Origin: Bog-473 sp963809825
GTDB lineage: Bacteria; Actinomycetota; Acidimicrobiia; Acidimicrobiales; RAAP-2
Assembly: GCA_963809825.1 (NCBI GenBank)
Contig: CAWELJ010000001.1
Coordinates: 1 to 64,000 of the forward strand
Reading direction: 5' to 3'
DNA length: 64,000 nucleotides
The translations under genes were made by a program, and so were the position numbers. Below, piece by piece: positions 10,566 through 19,671 of the stretch. The notes under the pieces were generated by a model. The model searched no databases, was not told the DNA's origin, and saw only the letters and a program-made list of their open reading frames with translations. Position 1 is the first letter of the stretch. Each line of letters opens with the position of its first letter.

Positions 10566-11627
10566 ATGAGCACGAGCCTCGATCTGCATTCGCTCCTCGG
10601 CGACGACGCCGACGCCCTCCTCGGCTACACCGCCAAGGCGTTCCCGGCGGAGAACCTCATCCTCCCCGGCCCCGACTACCTCAGCCGCGTCTTCACCCAC
10701 AGTGACCGGAGCCCGACCGTGCTGCGCAACCTCGGCACGCTGTTCGACCACGGCCGGCTGGGGGGCACCGGATACATCTCCATCCTCCCGGTGGACCAGG
10801 GCATCGAGCACTCCGCCGCGGCGAGCTTCGCCAAGAACCCCGCCTACTTCGACCCGCTGAACCTGCTCGAGCTGGCGCTGGCCGGCGAGTGCAACGCCGT
10901 GGCCACCACGTTGGGCACGCTGGGCCTCGCCTCACGCAAGTACGTGCACCGCATCCCCTTCATCGTCAAGCTCAACCACAACGCGTTCCTGCACGTCCCC
11001 GACACCTACGACCAGATCATGTTCGGATCCGTCCGCCAAGCGTCGGATCTGGGGGCCATGGGCGTGGGCGCCACCATCTACTTCGGCTCGGACGACATGG
11101 ACCGCGAGCTCCAGCAGGTGTCCGAGGCCTTCGCCGAGGCCCACCGGCTCGGGATGTTCACCGTGCTGTGGTGCTACCTGCGCAACCCGGCCTTCAAGAA
11201 GGACGGCGTGAACTACGAGGTCTCGGCCGACCTGACCGGCCAGGCCAACCACATGGGCGTGACGATCGAGGCGGACATCATCAAGCAGAAGCAGCCGGAG
11301 AACAACGGCGGCTACACGGCGGTCGGGTTCGGCAAGACGGACCCCCTCGTCTACGACGAGCTCACGACCGACAACCCGATCGACCTCACGCGCTGGCAGG
11401 TCGTCAACTGCTACGGCGGCCGTATCGGCCTGATCAACTCCGGCGGCGAGTCCAGGGGCGACAGCGACCTGGCCCAGGCCATCCGCACGGCCGTCATCAA
11501 CAAGCGCGCCGGCGGCATGGGCCTCATCGTGGGCCGCAAGGCGTTCCAGCGCCCGATGGCCGAGGGCGCGGCGCTGATCCACGCCATTCAGGACGTCTAC
11601 CTCAGCGACGAGGTCACCATCGCCTAA
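10566..11627 (+). CDS. fbaB: Class I fructose-bisphosphate aldolase (DhnA/FbaB type)
   Basis: A 353-residue cytosolic enzyme that reversibly cleaves fructose 1,6-bisphosphate into glyceraldehyde 3-phosphate and dihydroxyacetone phosphate. Family features: SILPVDQGIEHS (about 77-88), which contains the Asp/Gln-Gly active-site strand; FIVKLNHN (about 136-143), a Lys-containing strand; and the phosphate-binding C-terminal loop with GGIGLINSGGES-like and MGLIVGRKAFQRP segments (about 280-330). Length fits the archaeal-type class I group, which forms a Schiff base with Lys rather than using zinc. The ATG at 10566 is the first in-frame start. Confidence 0.93.
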   Translation: MSTSLDLHSLLGDDADALLGYTAKAFPAENLILPGPDYLSRVFTHSDRSPTVLRNLGTLFDHGRLGGTGYISILPVDQGIEHSAAASFAKNPAYFDPLNLLELALAGECNAVATTLGTLGLASRKYVHRIPFIVKLNHNAFLHVPDTYDQIMFGSVRQASDLGAMGVGATIYFGSDDMDRELQQVSEAFAEAHRLGMFTVLWCYLRNPAFKKDGVNYEVSADLTGQANHMGVTIEADIIKQKQPENNGGYTAVGFGKTDPLVYDELTTDNPIDLTRWQVVNCYGGRIGLINSGGESRGDSDLAQAIRTAVINKRAGGMGLIVGRKAFQRPMAEGAALIHAIQDVYLSDEVTIA

Positions 11628-11740
11628 CGCCCCGGCGGGGCCGCCTCGCGGGTCCCGCCGGAACGGGTCCGGAGGACGGACCCGGCGGGCACCACCATGC
11701 TCACCAGGGTGGAGGAGGTACCCCGCGCCCCGGGGGTAGG

Positions 11741-11759
11741 ATTGCTCCGAACGAGCAAT
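11741..11759. promoter_or_regulatory. Perfect inverted repeat upstream of korAB, next to a -10-like TAGGAT
   Basis: ATTGCTC (11741-11747), spacer CGAAC, GAGCAAT (11753-11759). A -10-like TAGGAT immediately precedes and overlaps it (11736-11741). A perfect 7-bp palindrome on the expected start-site region upstream of korA could be an operator. It could equally be a stem-loop in the leader. No clear -35 is visible. Confidence 0.4.
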
Positions 11760-11860
11760 TCGGACGGAGAGTGCCGCGCGCCGTGCCGGCGGGGGTGCAA
11801 GAGGCCCGCTGCAGTGAGCCAGGACTTCTCCTGTGTCCATGAGATGAGACGAGGCAGCCC

Positions 11861-13738
11861 GTGGCATCGGGAACGCATCACGCAACGGAGCAATTGGACC
11901 AGGTCATCGTGCGTTTCGCCGGGGACTCCGGCGACGGCATGCAGCTGACGGGCGACCGCTTCACGACGAGCAGCGCGCTGCTCGGCAACGACCTGTCCAC
12001 CTTCCCCGACTTCCCGGCCGAGATCCGGGCACCGGCCGGCACCGTCAACGGCGTGTCGGCCTTCCAGGTGCACATCTCGGACCACGACATCCTCACCCCG
12101 GGCGACGCGCCCAACGTGCTGGTGGCCATGAACCCGGCCGCCCTCAAGGCGAACCTCGATCTCATGGCCAAGGGAACGGTCCTCATCGTCAACAGCGACT
12201 CGTTCGAGGAGCGCGACCTGGCCAAGGCCGGCTACGACGCGAACCCCCTGACCGACGGCTCCCTCGCCGCCTTCACGGTCTACGAGGTGCCGATGACCTC
12301 CATCACCCAGGAGGTGTGCAAGGAGGCGGGCGTCAAGCCCCGCGACGCCGAGCGCTCGAAGAACTTCTTCGCGCTGGGCCTGATCAGCTGGCTCTACACG
12401 CGTCCGGTCGAGCCCACGATCGAGTGGATCTCGGAGCGCTTCGGCTCGAAGCCGCAGGTCGTGGACGCCAACACCCGGGCCTTCCGGGCCGGGTTCGACT
12501 TCGGCGAGACGGCCGAGCTGTTCGAGTCCAACTACGAGGTCAAGCCGGCCACCTTCGAAAAGGGTGAGTACGTCCAGGTCACGGGGAACCAGGCGCTGGC
12601 CTGGGGCCTCATCACCGCCACCCGCCTGGCCGGTCTGCCGTTGTTCCTGGGGAGTTACCCGATCACCCCGGCGTCGGACATCCTGCACGAGCTGAGCCGG
12701 CGCAAGGAGTTCGGCGTCCGCACCTTCCAGGCCGAGGACGAGATCGCCGGGATCGGCGCCGCGCTGGGCGCGGCCTTCGGTGGTGCGCTGGGTGTGACCA
12801 CGACGAGCGGGCCCGGTCTCGACCTCAAGTCCGAGACGCTGGGGCTGGCCTTGAATCTCGAGCTGCCACTGATCGTCGTCGACGTCCAACGGGGCGGTCC
12901 TTCGACCGGGCTGCCCACCAAGACGGAACAGGCGGACCTCCTGCACGCTCTCTACGGGCGGCACGGTGAGGCGCCGCTGCCGATCCTCGCCCCCCGGACC
13001 CCGAGCGACTGCTTCGCCATCGCCATCGAGGCGACCCGCCTGGCCGTCAAGTACCGCACGCCGGTCATCGTCCTCTCGGACGGGTACCTGGCCAACGGGG
13101 CGGAGCCCTGGCGCCTGCCGGACCTGGACGCGCTCGAGCCCATCGACCCGGCCTTCGCGTCCGAGCCGAACCACACCGACGACCAGGGCACCCCGGACTT
13201 CTGGCCCTACATCCGCGATCCCGAGACACTGGCGCGGCCGTGGGCGCCGCCGGGCGTCCCCGGCCTCGAGCACCGCATCGGCGGGCTCGAGAAGGCGGAT
13301 GGCAGCGGCAACGTGTCCTACGAGGGCGTCAACCACGAACGCATGGTCCACCTGCGGCGCGACAAGATCGCCGGCATCGCGGCGGACATCCCCCTCGCCG
13401 AGGTCAACGACGAGAGCGGGGACGCGCAGCTGCTGCTCGTGAGCTGGGGCTCGACCTACGCCGCCGTGTTGGCGGGCGTGAAGCGCGTCCGGGCCCGCGG
13501 CATGAAGGCCGCCCACGTCCACCTGCGCCACCTGAACCCGCTGCCGGCCAACCTGGGCGACATCCTGCAGGGCTACACGCAGATCCTCGTGCCCGAGATC
13601 AACCTGGGCCAGCTGAGCCGGGTGCTCCGGGCCGAGTACCTGGTCGACGCGCAGACCATGTCGAAGATGCAGGGCGTCCCGTTCCGCGTCGGGGAGATCG
13701 AAGCGGCCATCACCGCGCTGCTCGGAGGGAATTCATGA
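11861..13738 (+). CDS. korA: 2-oxoglutarate:ferredoxin oxidoreductase, alpha subunit (fused gamma-alpha)
   Basis: A 625-residue subunit of the CoA-dependent oxidoreductase that converts 2-oxoglutarate to succinyl-CoA and reduces ferredoxin in the TCA cycle. The N-terminal gamma-like domain begins at FAGDSGDGMQLTGDRF (about 19-34). The alpha domain has SYPITPASDILHEL (about 265-278) and FQAEDEIAGIGAALGAAFGG, then TTSGPGLDLKSET and QRGGPSTGLPTKTEQADL (substrate/CoA-binding loops). Length and architecture match actinobacterial KorA. The start is GTG 11861. The TGA stop overlaps the korB ATG (ATGA), so the two are translationally coupled. Confidence 0.94.
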   Translation: MASGTHHATEQLDQVIVRFAGDSGDGMQLTGDRFTTSSALLGNDLSTFPDFPAEIRAPAGTVNGVSAFQVHISDHDILTPGDAPNVLVAMNPAALKANLDLMAKGTVLIVNSDSFEERDLAKAGYDANPLTDGSLAAFTVYEVPMTSITQEVCKEAGVKPRDAERSKNFFALGLISWLYTRPVEPTIEWISERFGSKPQVVDANTRAFRAGFDFGETAELFESNYEVKPATFEKGEYVQVTGNQALAWGLITATRLAGLPLFLGSYPITPASDILHELSRRKEFGVRTFQAEDEIAGIGAALGAAFGGALGVTTTSGPGLDLKSETLGLALNLELPLIVVDVQRGGPSTGLPTKTEQADLLHALYGRHGEAPLPILAPRTPSDCFAIAIEATRLAVKYRTPVIVLSDGYLANGAEPWRLPDLDALEPIDPAFASEPNHTDDQGTPDFWPYIRDPETLARPWAPPGVPGLEHRIGGLEKADGSGNVSYEGVNHERMVHLRRDKIAGIAADIPLAEVNDESGDAQLLLVSWGSTYAAVLAGVKRVRARGMKAAHVHLRHLNPLPANLGDILQGYTQILVPEINLGQLSRVLRAEYLVDAQTMSKMQGVPFRVGEIEAAITALLGGNS

Positions 13739-14811
13739 GCGAGTCCAACGGCAGCACGAACGGTTCCAACGGCTCGGGAAGCGGGGCCACCGCCACCGCG
13801 GTCCCCGTGACCACCCGCAAGGACTGGAGCAGCGACCAGGAGGTGCGCTGGTGCCCCGGGTGCGGCGACTATTCCATTCTGGCCGCCGTCCAGATGCTGA
13901 TGCCCGACCTCGGTGTGCGCCGCGAGAACACGGTGTTCCTCTCCGGTATCGGGTGCGCGGCGCGGTTCCCGTATTACATGAACACCTACGGCATGCACTC
14001 GATCCACGGCCGCGCCCCCGCCATCGCGACCGGCCTGGCGACCACTCGTCCGGACCTCGACGTGTGGGTGATCTCGGGCGACGGCGACGCGCTGTCGATC
14101 GGTGGCAACCACCTGATCCACGCCCTGCGCCGCAATGTGCGCCTCAACATCATCATGTTCAACAACCAGATCTACGGCCTGACCAAGGGGCAGTACTCGC
14201 CCACCTCCGAGGTGGCCAAGGTGACCAAGTCGACGCCCTTCGGATCGGTGGACACTCCCTTCAACCCGGTCTCGCTGGCCCTCGGGGCAGAGGCGACGTT
14301 CGTGGCCCGTACCCACGACATGGACCGGGCCCACATGCAGGAGACCTTCCGCCGGGCCCACGAGCACAACGGCGCGGCGTTCGTCGAAGTGCTGCAGAAC
14401 TGCAACGTGTTCAACGACGGCGCCTTCGAGAAGATCACCGCCAAGGACGCCCGGACCAGCATGCTGATCCCGCTCCGGCACGGCGAGCCGATCGTCTTCG
14501 GGCCCGAGGGGGCCGAGCGTGGTGTCGTGCAGCGGCCCGACGGGAAGCTCGAGGTCGTCGCCGTCGCCGACGTCGGCCTGGACGCCGTGTTGGTGCACGA
14601 CGAGGCACGCCCGGACCCCGGGTTCGCCTTCCGCTTGTCGCGGCTGGCCAACGGCCCCTACGAGCCGACGCCCATCGGCGTGTTCCGCGCCGTCGATCGA
14701 CCCGAGTACGGCAGCCAGATGTCCGAGCAGATCACCGACGCCCAGGCCAAGCGCGGGCTGGGGGACGTGGCCGCGCTGCTGCGCTCTGGTTCGAGCTGGA
14801 CGGTCGACTAG
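13735..14811 (+). CDS. korB: 2-oxoglutarate:ferredoxin oxidoreductase, beta subunit
   Basis: A 358-residue partner of KorA that binds thiamine diphosphate and the [4Fe-4S] cluster. CPGCGDYS (about 40-47), GIGCAARFPYYMNTYG (about 74-89) and a later Cys in LQNCNVF supply the cluster ligands. The ThDP motif is GDGDALSIGGNHLIHALRRN followed by FNNQIYGLTKGQYSPTS. The N-terminus is a Ser/Gly/Asn-rich extension of about 30 residues that is absent from the core fold. The stop codon (TAG, 14809-14811) overlaps the stop of the convergent SRPBCC gene within a CTAG tetranucleotide. Confidence 0.95.
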   Translation: MSESNGSTNGSNGSGSGATATAVPVTTRKDWSSDQEVRWCPGCGDYSILAAVQMLMPDLGVRRENTVFLSGIGCAARFPYYMNTYGMHSIHGRAPAIATGLATTRPDLDVWVISGDGDALSIGGNHLIHALRRNVRLNIIMFNNQIYGLTKGQYSPTSEVAKVTKSTPFGSVDTPFNPVSLALGAEATFVARTHDMDRAHMQETFRRAHEHNGAAFVEVLQNCNVFNDGAFEKITAKDARTSMLIPLRHGEPIVFGPEGAERGVVQRPDGKLEVVAVADVGLDAVLVHDEARPDPGFAFRLSRLANGPYEPTPIGVFRAVDRPEYGSQMSEQITDAQAKRGLGDVAALLRSGSSWTVD

Positions 14812-15278
14812 GAGGCTGCGGCCTCCACCTCGGCTCTGATCCGCTCGAGCGTCGTCTGCATCCCCTTGCGGTTGACCTTGCCCCGGGACCAGCCCCACAG
14901 CGTCCAATAGATGCGCAGGCCCAGGGTGGGCGTCAGCGTGAACGACTCCGTGACGTCCGCCCCGTCGCCGGCGGGCACGATCTCGTAGCCCCAGATGGCG
15001 AGGGGCTTCTCCGGGGAGATCGTGCCGAAGGCGAAGCGTCGCCCGGGCTCGCATTCGGTGACGGTGCACGAGGTCCAGTAGGTCGGCCCGATCCCGTTTC
15101 GCTTGACGTGACCCCGGAACCTGGCCCCGACGGCCGGGCCGGTCGCGCCGTCCACCCACTTCGCCTCGAAGGTCTCGGGGCTGTAGCTCCCGATGCGGGT
15201 GACGTCGCTGACCAGCGCCCAGATGCGCTCGGGTGGGGCCGCCATGTGGACCGTGACGGCCACGTGCATCGACGGCAT
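14808..15278 (-). CDS. SRPBCC (START/Bet v1-fold) family protein
   Basis: A 156-residue protein with the helix-grip pattern of the polyketide-cyclase/SRPBCC superfamily. An N-terminal strand, HVAVTVHMAAPPERIWALVSD, is typical, followed by GSYSPETFEAKW, GARFRGHVKRN and VTECEPGRRFAFGT strands and a C-terminal helix with NRKGMQTTLERIRAEVE. These proteins bind small hydrophobic ligands. The substrate is unknown. Its ATG (15278) lies one base from the stop of the upstream DUF1015 gene, so the two form one operon on the minus strand. Confidence 0.83.
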   Translation of the reverse strand: MPSMHVAVTVHMAAPPERIWALVSDVTRIGSYSPETFEAKWVDGATGPAVGARFRGHVKRNGIGPTYWTSCTVTECEPGRRFAFGTISPEKPLAIWGYEIVPAGDGADVTESFTLTPTLGLRIYWTLWGWSRGKVNRKGMQTTLERIRAEVEAAAS

Positions 15279-15279
15279 G

Positions 15280-16485
15280 TCAGGGGAGGTCGAGGGACCG
15301 GAAGACCATGCCGGTGCGTGGCTTGGGGCTGAAGTAGGTGGTCTTGGGCGGCATGCGGCGCCGCTCGTTGGCCCACTCCTCGATCTGCTTGACCGTGACC
15401 GGGCGGAGGAGGAAGGCCGCCTGCCCCTCGCCGTGCTCAAGCGCCTCCATGGCCTCGGCGACGCTGTGGCGGTGCATGACGTCGTGCGGGGGCAGACTCT
15501 CGAGGACTCCCGCGATGAGGTTCGAGTCGAGGTCGTTGCCCGTCTGCTCGAGCACCTCCGCGTGGGGCAGGAGCAGGTAGGCGCGCCCGCCGGTGACCAG
15601 GGCCAGCGAGCCCGAGTCCGCCAGGGCGCCGAGCGTCCGGGCGTCGGAGGCACCGGCCCGGACGACGTCGAACCACGCCGAGAGAGCGCCGACGAGGTCG
15701 AAGCGCTCCGGGAGCCCGCTGATCGTGCGGTGAATGGCGCCCACGGTGAGCTGGTCCTCGGCCAGCTCGACCACCAGGGCCATCACGAGGTCATAGGGCC
15801 CGGGACGGCCACCGTTCGCCGCGCGCATCTCGGACTGATAGGCGCGGGCGGTCTCGTAGCGGTGGTGCCCGTCGGCCAGCACGACGGGCGCCCGGGCCAC
15901 GGCCGCCCCGACGGCCGCCACGGCGTCGGGGTCGCTGAGCACCCAGAGCTGGTGGCGGACGCCGTCGTCGTCGTAGGCGTCGGCCACCAGCTCGTCGTCG
16001 GTGGGGTCGAACGTGGCCGTGATCCCGGCCGCCATGGACAGCCCCCAGATCGGTGACAGGTTGGCGCGGGTGGCGCGCAGCAGGTCCAGCCGGTCGCTCT
16101 TCGGCTTGGGCAGGGTCTGTTCGTGGGGGAGGATGTCGCTCTCGTCGCCCGGTTCCGCCAGGCCGAGGGCCCCGATGACGCCGGTCGTGGCGTGGCCGGC
16201 GGTGTCGGTCATCCGGTAGGGGTAGAGGCTGTGCTCGGGCTCGGCGCCGATGATCCCCTCGGTCTGCCAGCGGGTGAAGAGGTCGGTCGCCACGGCGTAG
16301 CGGTCGCGCCCGGCCGAGAGGTCGGCCTCGGGGAGCTCCACGAGGACCGCATTGGCCTGATGGCGGGAGGCCAGGTGCACCCGTTCGGCCGAGGAGATGA
16401 CGTCGTAGGGAGGGGCGATGACCTGGGCGATGGGCGCCACGGTCGCCCGGTAGCGCAATCCCCGGAAAGGTTCGAAACGAGGCAT
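15280..16485 (-). CDS. DUF1015 family protein
   Basis: A 401-residue protein that matches the widespread DUF1015 family from its first residues (MPRFEPFRGLRY, VIAPPYDVIS) through YPYRM, LPHEQTLPKPKSDRLDLL, NLSPIWGL, LADGHHRYETARAY (the family's HHRYE signature), YDLVMALVVE and HRHSVAEAMEAL. Function is not established; some homologues sit beside serine or phosphoserine metabolism genes. The start is ATG 16485. It is divergent from pgsA across 60 bases and followed with no gap by the SRPBCC gene. Confidence 0.88.
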   Translation of the reverse strand: MPRFEPFRGLRYRATVAPIAQVIAPPYDVISSAERVHLASRHQANAVLVELPEADLSAGRDRYAVATDLFTRWQTEGIIGAEPEHSLYPYRMTDTAGHATTGVIGALGLAEPGDESDILPHEQTLPKPKSDRLDLLRATRANLSPIWGLSMAAGITATFDPTDDELVADAYDDDGVRHQLWVLSDPDAVAAVGAAVARAPVVLADGHHRYETARAYQSEMRAANGGRPGPYDLVMALVVELAEDQLTVGAIHRTISGLPERFDLVGALSAWFDVVRAGASDARTLGALADSGSLALVTGGRAYLLLPHAEVLEQTGNDLDSNLIAGVLESLPPHDVMHRHSVAEAMEALEHGEGQAAFLLRPVTVKQIEEWANERRRMPPKTTYFSPKPRTGMVFRSLDLP

Positions 16486-16545
16486 CGCGCCCACTCTGGC
16501 ACACGCAGAACGGGGCCGTCGCGGGGTACTCCCTAAACTCGGTGC

Positions 16546-17139
16546 GTGGACGACGACGGGTTGGACCGGATCCTCACGGCGCCCAACGTCATCACGCTGC
16601 TTCGGCTGCTGTGCATCCCGATCTTCCTGTGGCTGCTCTTCGGCGTGCACCGTCAGACGGCGGCGGCGGTGCTGCTGGCCGTACTCGGGGCGACGGACTG
16701 GGTGGACGGCTACGTGGCTCGCCGCTACGGGCAGGTGTCGACGTTCGGCAAGGTGATGGACCCGACCGCGGACCGCCTGCTGGTGGGCACCGGCGTCATC
16801 GCCATCATGATCTACGGCGCCGTGCCCCTCTGGTTCGGCATCGCGACCATCGCCCGCGAGGTGCTCGTGTCGGCCATGGTGGTCTTGCTGGCCGCCATGG
16901 GCGCCGCCCGCATCGATGTGCTGTGGGTCGGCAAGGCGGGCACCTTCGGACTGATGTTCGCCTATCCGGCCTTCCTCCTCGGCTACGGCAGCGCCGGCTG
17001 GCAGGAGCCCGTCCGTGCCATCGCATGGGTGACCGGGTTGATCGGCCTCGCGCTGGCCTGGTGGGCTGCGGGGAGCTACATCGGACCGGCCCGCCGTGCG
17101 CTGCGCGACGGCCGAGCCGCCCGGAGGAGCGCGGTATGA
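16546..17139 (+). CDS. pgsA: CDP-alcohol phosphatidyltransferase (PgsA-like)
   Basis: A 197-residue integral membrane enzyme with 5-6 hydrophobic segments. The diagnostic CDP-alcohol motif is complete: DWVDGYVARRYGQVSTFGK then VMDPTADR (about 46-73), i.e. D-x2-D-G-x2-A-R-x8-G-x3-D-x3-D. It transfers a phosphatidyl group from CDP-diacylglycerol to an alcohol. Glycerol phosphate (first step to phosphatidylglycerol/cardiolipin) is most likely, but the sequence alone does not exclude inositol phosphate. The start is GTG 16546. The stop overlaps the next gene's ATG by four bases. The gene corresponds in position to M. tuberculosis pgsA2 in the garA/gcvH neighbourhood. Confidence 0.88.
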   Translation: MDDDGLDRILTAPNVITLLRLLCIPIFLWLLFGVHRQTAAAVLLAVLGATDWVDGYVARRYGQVSTFGKVMDPTADRLLVGTGVIAIMIYGAVPLWFGIATIAREVLVSAMVVLLAAMGAARIDVLWVGKAGTFGLMFAYPAFLLGYGSAGWQEPVRAIAWVTGLIGLALAWWAAGSYIGPARRALRDGRAARRSAV

Positions 17140-19628
17140 AGGCGGTCATCATGGCCGGGGGCGAGGGCACCCGCCTGCGTCCGCAGACGTCGAACCTCCC
17201 CAAGCCCATGCTGCCGCTCGTGGGACGGCCGATGATGGAGCACATCGTCTCGTTGCTCCGGCGGCACGGCATCACCGACATCGTCGTCACCGTTGCCTTC
17301 CTGCCGAACGCCATCCGGAGCTACTTCGGGGACGGCAGTGAACTTGGCGTCCGCATGGCCTACGCGACCGAGGAGTCGCCGCTCGGCACGGCGGGCTCGG
17401 TTCGCAACGCGCGCGAGCAATTGACCGAACGCTTCCTCGTGATCTCGGGGGACGTCCTCACCGACATCGATCTGACGTCGGTGATCGCCTTCCACGAGAA
17501 GAACCAGGCGCTGGCGACAATCGCCCTGTGCGCCGTGGAGAACCCGCTCGAGTTCGGCATCGTCATCACGCGTGAAGACGGCTCCATCGAGCGCTTCCTG
17601 GAGAAGCCGGGCTGGGGCCAGGTCTTCAGCGACACCATCAACACGGGGATCTACGTGTTGGAGCCGGAGATCTTCGACCTCATCCCCGAGGGCCGCGCCG
17701 TGGACTTCTCCAGCGAGGTCTTCCCGGCGGCGCTCGAGGCCGGGGATCCCCTCTACGGGTACGTGGCCGACGGGTACTGGGAGGACGTCGGCACGACGGC
17801 GGCGTATCTCAAGGCCCACGAGGACATCCTCGACGGCAAGGTCCAGGTCGACGTGGCCGGCTTCGAGCTGCGTCCGGGCGTGTGGGTGGGAAAGGGCTCG
17901 ACCATCGACCCGAGCGTCCGGATCGACTCGCCGTCGTTCGTGGGGGAGAACTGCACGATCGACGCCGACGCCGTGCTCGGCGCCTACACGACGGTGGGCG
18001 CCAACACGCAGATCGCAGAGCGGGCCGAGGTGCAACGGACGGTGATCGGGGAGAACTCGTACCTCGGGCCCGCGGTCCGGGTCGAGGGGGCGGTGCTCGG
18101 ACGGTCGTGCGACCTGCGGGCCGGGGCGCGCGTCGAGCCCGGTGCGGTCGTCGGCGAGGGCTGCCTGATCGGGGCCCACGCCGAGGTCCGCAGCGACGTC
18201 AAGGTCTATCCCTACAAGGTCGTCGAGGCCGGCGCCCAGGTCAATGCCTCCATCGTGTGGGAGTCGGGTGGGTCACGCAGCCTGTTCGGACCGGACGGGG
18301 TCCAGGGCATCGCCAACGTCGATATAAGCCCCGAGTTGGCGGTGCGGCTCGCCAAGGCGTGGGCCTCGAGCTTCGAGAAAGGTTCGTACATCACGGCCTC
18401 GCGCGACACGAGCAGGGTCGCCCGCGTGCTCAAGCGCGCGCTGATGGTCGGGTGCAATTCGGTCGGGGTCAACGTCACCGACCTCGAGCTGGCGACCATC
18501 CCGGTGACCCGGCACCACGTGCGCCGGCGCGGCAACCGCGCCGGCCTCACCGTGCGCCTGAGCTCCGACGATCCCCAGCAGGTCGTGATCGGCTTCTTCG
18601 ACGAGCGCGGCATCGACCTGTCGGAGAGCGACCGGCGCCGGGTGGAGCGCATGTACCACCGCGAGGAGTTCCGTCGGGTCACGGCGGGGGAGATCGGGGA
18701 CATCGACTTCTCCCCTCGGACCATCGAGCTGTACACCGCCGACGTCGTGGAGGCGCTCGACCTGCGCCGTGACACCGTACGGGAGATCAAGGTGGTGCTG
18801 GACCTGTCCTACGGCGCGGCCAGCTTCGTGATGCCCAACCTCCTCTCGAAGGTACGTGCCGACGTCCTGAGCATCAACCCGTACGCGCAGACCCCGGGCA
18901 TGATCGCGGTCGACCGCCTCGTGAGCGAGGCCCGGGTGGCCGACGCGGTGCGCGCGTCGGGGGCGGACCTCGGAGCGGTGATCGACGCCGGCGGCGAGCG
19001 ACTCACGCTCATCGACGGCACGGGGCGGGTGCTGACCGACGACGAGGCGGTGATGGTCTTCATCGAGCTGTCGACGATCGCGGGCGACGCCGACCGGGTG
19101 GCCCTGCCCGTGACCGCGAGCGACCGCATCCTGCGGGTGTGCGCCGAGCGAGGGGTCGCCGTGACCTTGACGCCCCTCTCGCCGTCGGGGCTGCTCGACA
19201 CGGCGGCGTCCGGCGGCATCTCGTTCGCGTCGGACCGGCGCGGGGGGTTCGTCTTCCCGGCCTTCCTGCCCGCCTTCGACGCCGCGGCGACCCTGGCCAG
19301 GCTGATCTCCCTGCTCGGCCAGGGATCGACGTCCATCGCCGAGATCGTCGACGCCACCCCACCCATGCCGATCCTGCACGAGGAGGTCCCGACGCCGCTC
19401 GAGCAGAAGGGCCTGATCATGAGGACCCTCATGGAGCAGCTCACCGAGGAGGGGGCCGATCTGGTGCTGGTGGACGGCATCAAGGTCGTCTCCGACGAGG
19501 GATGGGTCCTGGTGGTGCCCGACCCCGAGGACCCGGTGACCCACCTGTGGGCCGAGGGCGCGGACCTGGCCGCCTCCGAGGCGCTGGCGTCCGCGTACGT
19601 CGAACGCATCGCCCGGATGCTGGCCTAG
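17136..19628 (+). CDS. Mannose-1-phosphate guanylyltransferase-like protein fused to a degenerate phosphomannomutase domain
   Basis: An 830-residue protein. Residues 1-230 are a nucleotidyltransferase: MAGGEGTRLRPQTSNLPKPM is the nucleotide-binding loop, with VISGDVLTDIDL and NTGIYVLEPE following. Residues ~250-375 form a left-handed beta-helix of hexapeptide repeats (VGKGSTIDPSVRI, VGENCTIDADAVLG). Residues ~395-830 follow the phosphomannomutase/phosphoglucomutase order (SRDTSRVARVLKRALMVG onward). The catalytic TASHNP loop is replaced by LSSDDP (about residue 474) and the metal loop DGDADR by DAGGER (about residue 617), so mutase activity is doubtful. The likely product is a sugar nucleotide (GDP-mannose or similar) for cell-envelope glycans. 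The start at ATG 17136 overlaps pgsA, although the frame is open further upstream. Confidence 0.85.
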   Translation: MKAVIMAGGEGTRLRPQTSNLPKPMLPLVGRPMMEHIVSLLRRHGITDIVVTVAFLPNAIRSYFGDGSELGVRMAYATEESPLGTAGSVRNAREQLTERFLVISGDVLTDIDLTSVIAFHEKNQALATIALCAVENPLEFGIVITREDGSIERFLEKPGWGQVFSDTINTGIYVLEPEIFDLIPEGRAVDFSSEVFPAALEAGDPLYGYVADGYWEDVGTTAAYLKAHEDILDGKVQVDVAGFELRPGVWVGKGSTIDPSVRIDSPSFVGENCTIDADAVLGAYTTVGANTQIAERAEVQRTVIGENSYLGPAVRVEGAVLGRSCDLRAGARVEPGAVVGEGCLIGAHAEVRSDVKVYPYKVVEAGAQVNASIVWESGGSRSLFGPDGVQGIANVDISPELAVRLAKAWASSFEKGSYITASRDTSRVARVLKRALMVGCNSVGVNVTDLELATIPVTRHHVRRRGNRAGLTVRLSSDDPQQVVIGFFDERGIDLSESDRRRVERMYHREEFRRVTAGEIGDIDFSPRTIELYTADVVEALDLRRDTVREIKVVLDLSYGAASFVMPNLLSKVRADVLSINPYAQTPGMIAVDRLVSEARVADAVRASGADLGAVIDAGGERLTLIDGTGRVLTDDEAVMVFIELSTIAGDADRVALPVTASDRILRVCAERGVAVTLTPLSPSGLLDTAASGGISFASDRRGGFVFPAFLPAFDAAATLARLISLLGQGSTSIAEIVDATPPMPILHEEVPTPLEQKGLIMRTLMEQLTEEGADLVLVDGIKVVSDEGWVLVVPDPEDPVTHLWAEGADLAASEALASAYVERIARMLA

Positions 19629-19671
19629 CCAAGCTGCGGGTCGGGGCGGCCGTCCGGTATGGTCGCCCCCC

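Noticed and set aside
16542..17135. Upstream extension of the nucleotidyltransferase frame to 16542 (1028 residues)
   Set aside because: The extra N-terminus overlaps pgsA in another frame and shows no family similarity, whereas MKAVIMAGGEGTRL at 17136 is the classic nucleotidyltransferase start.
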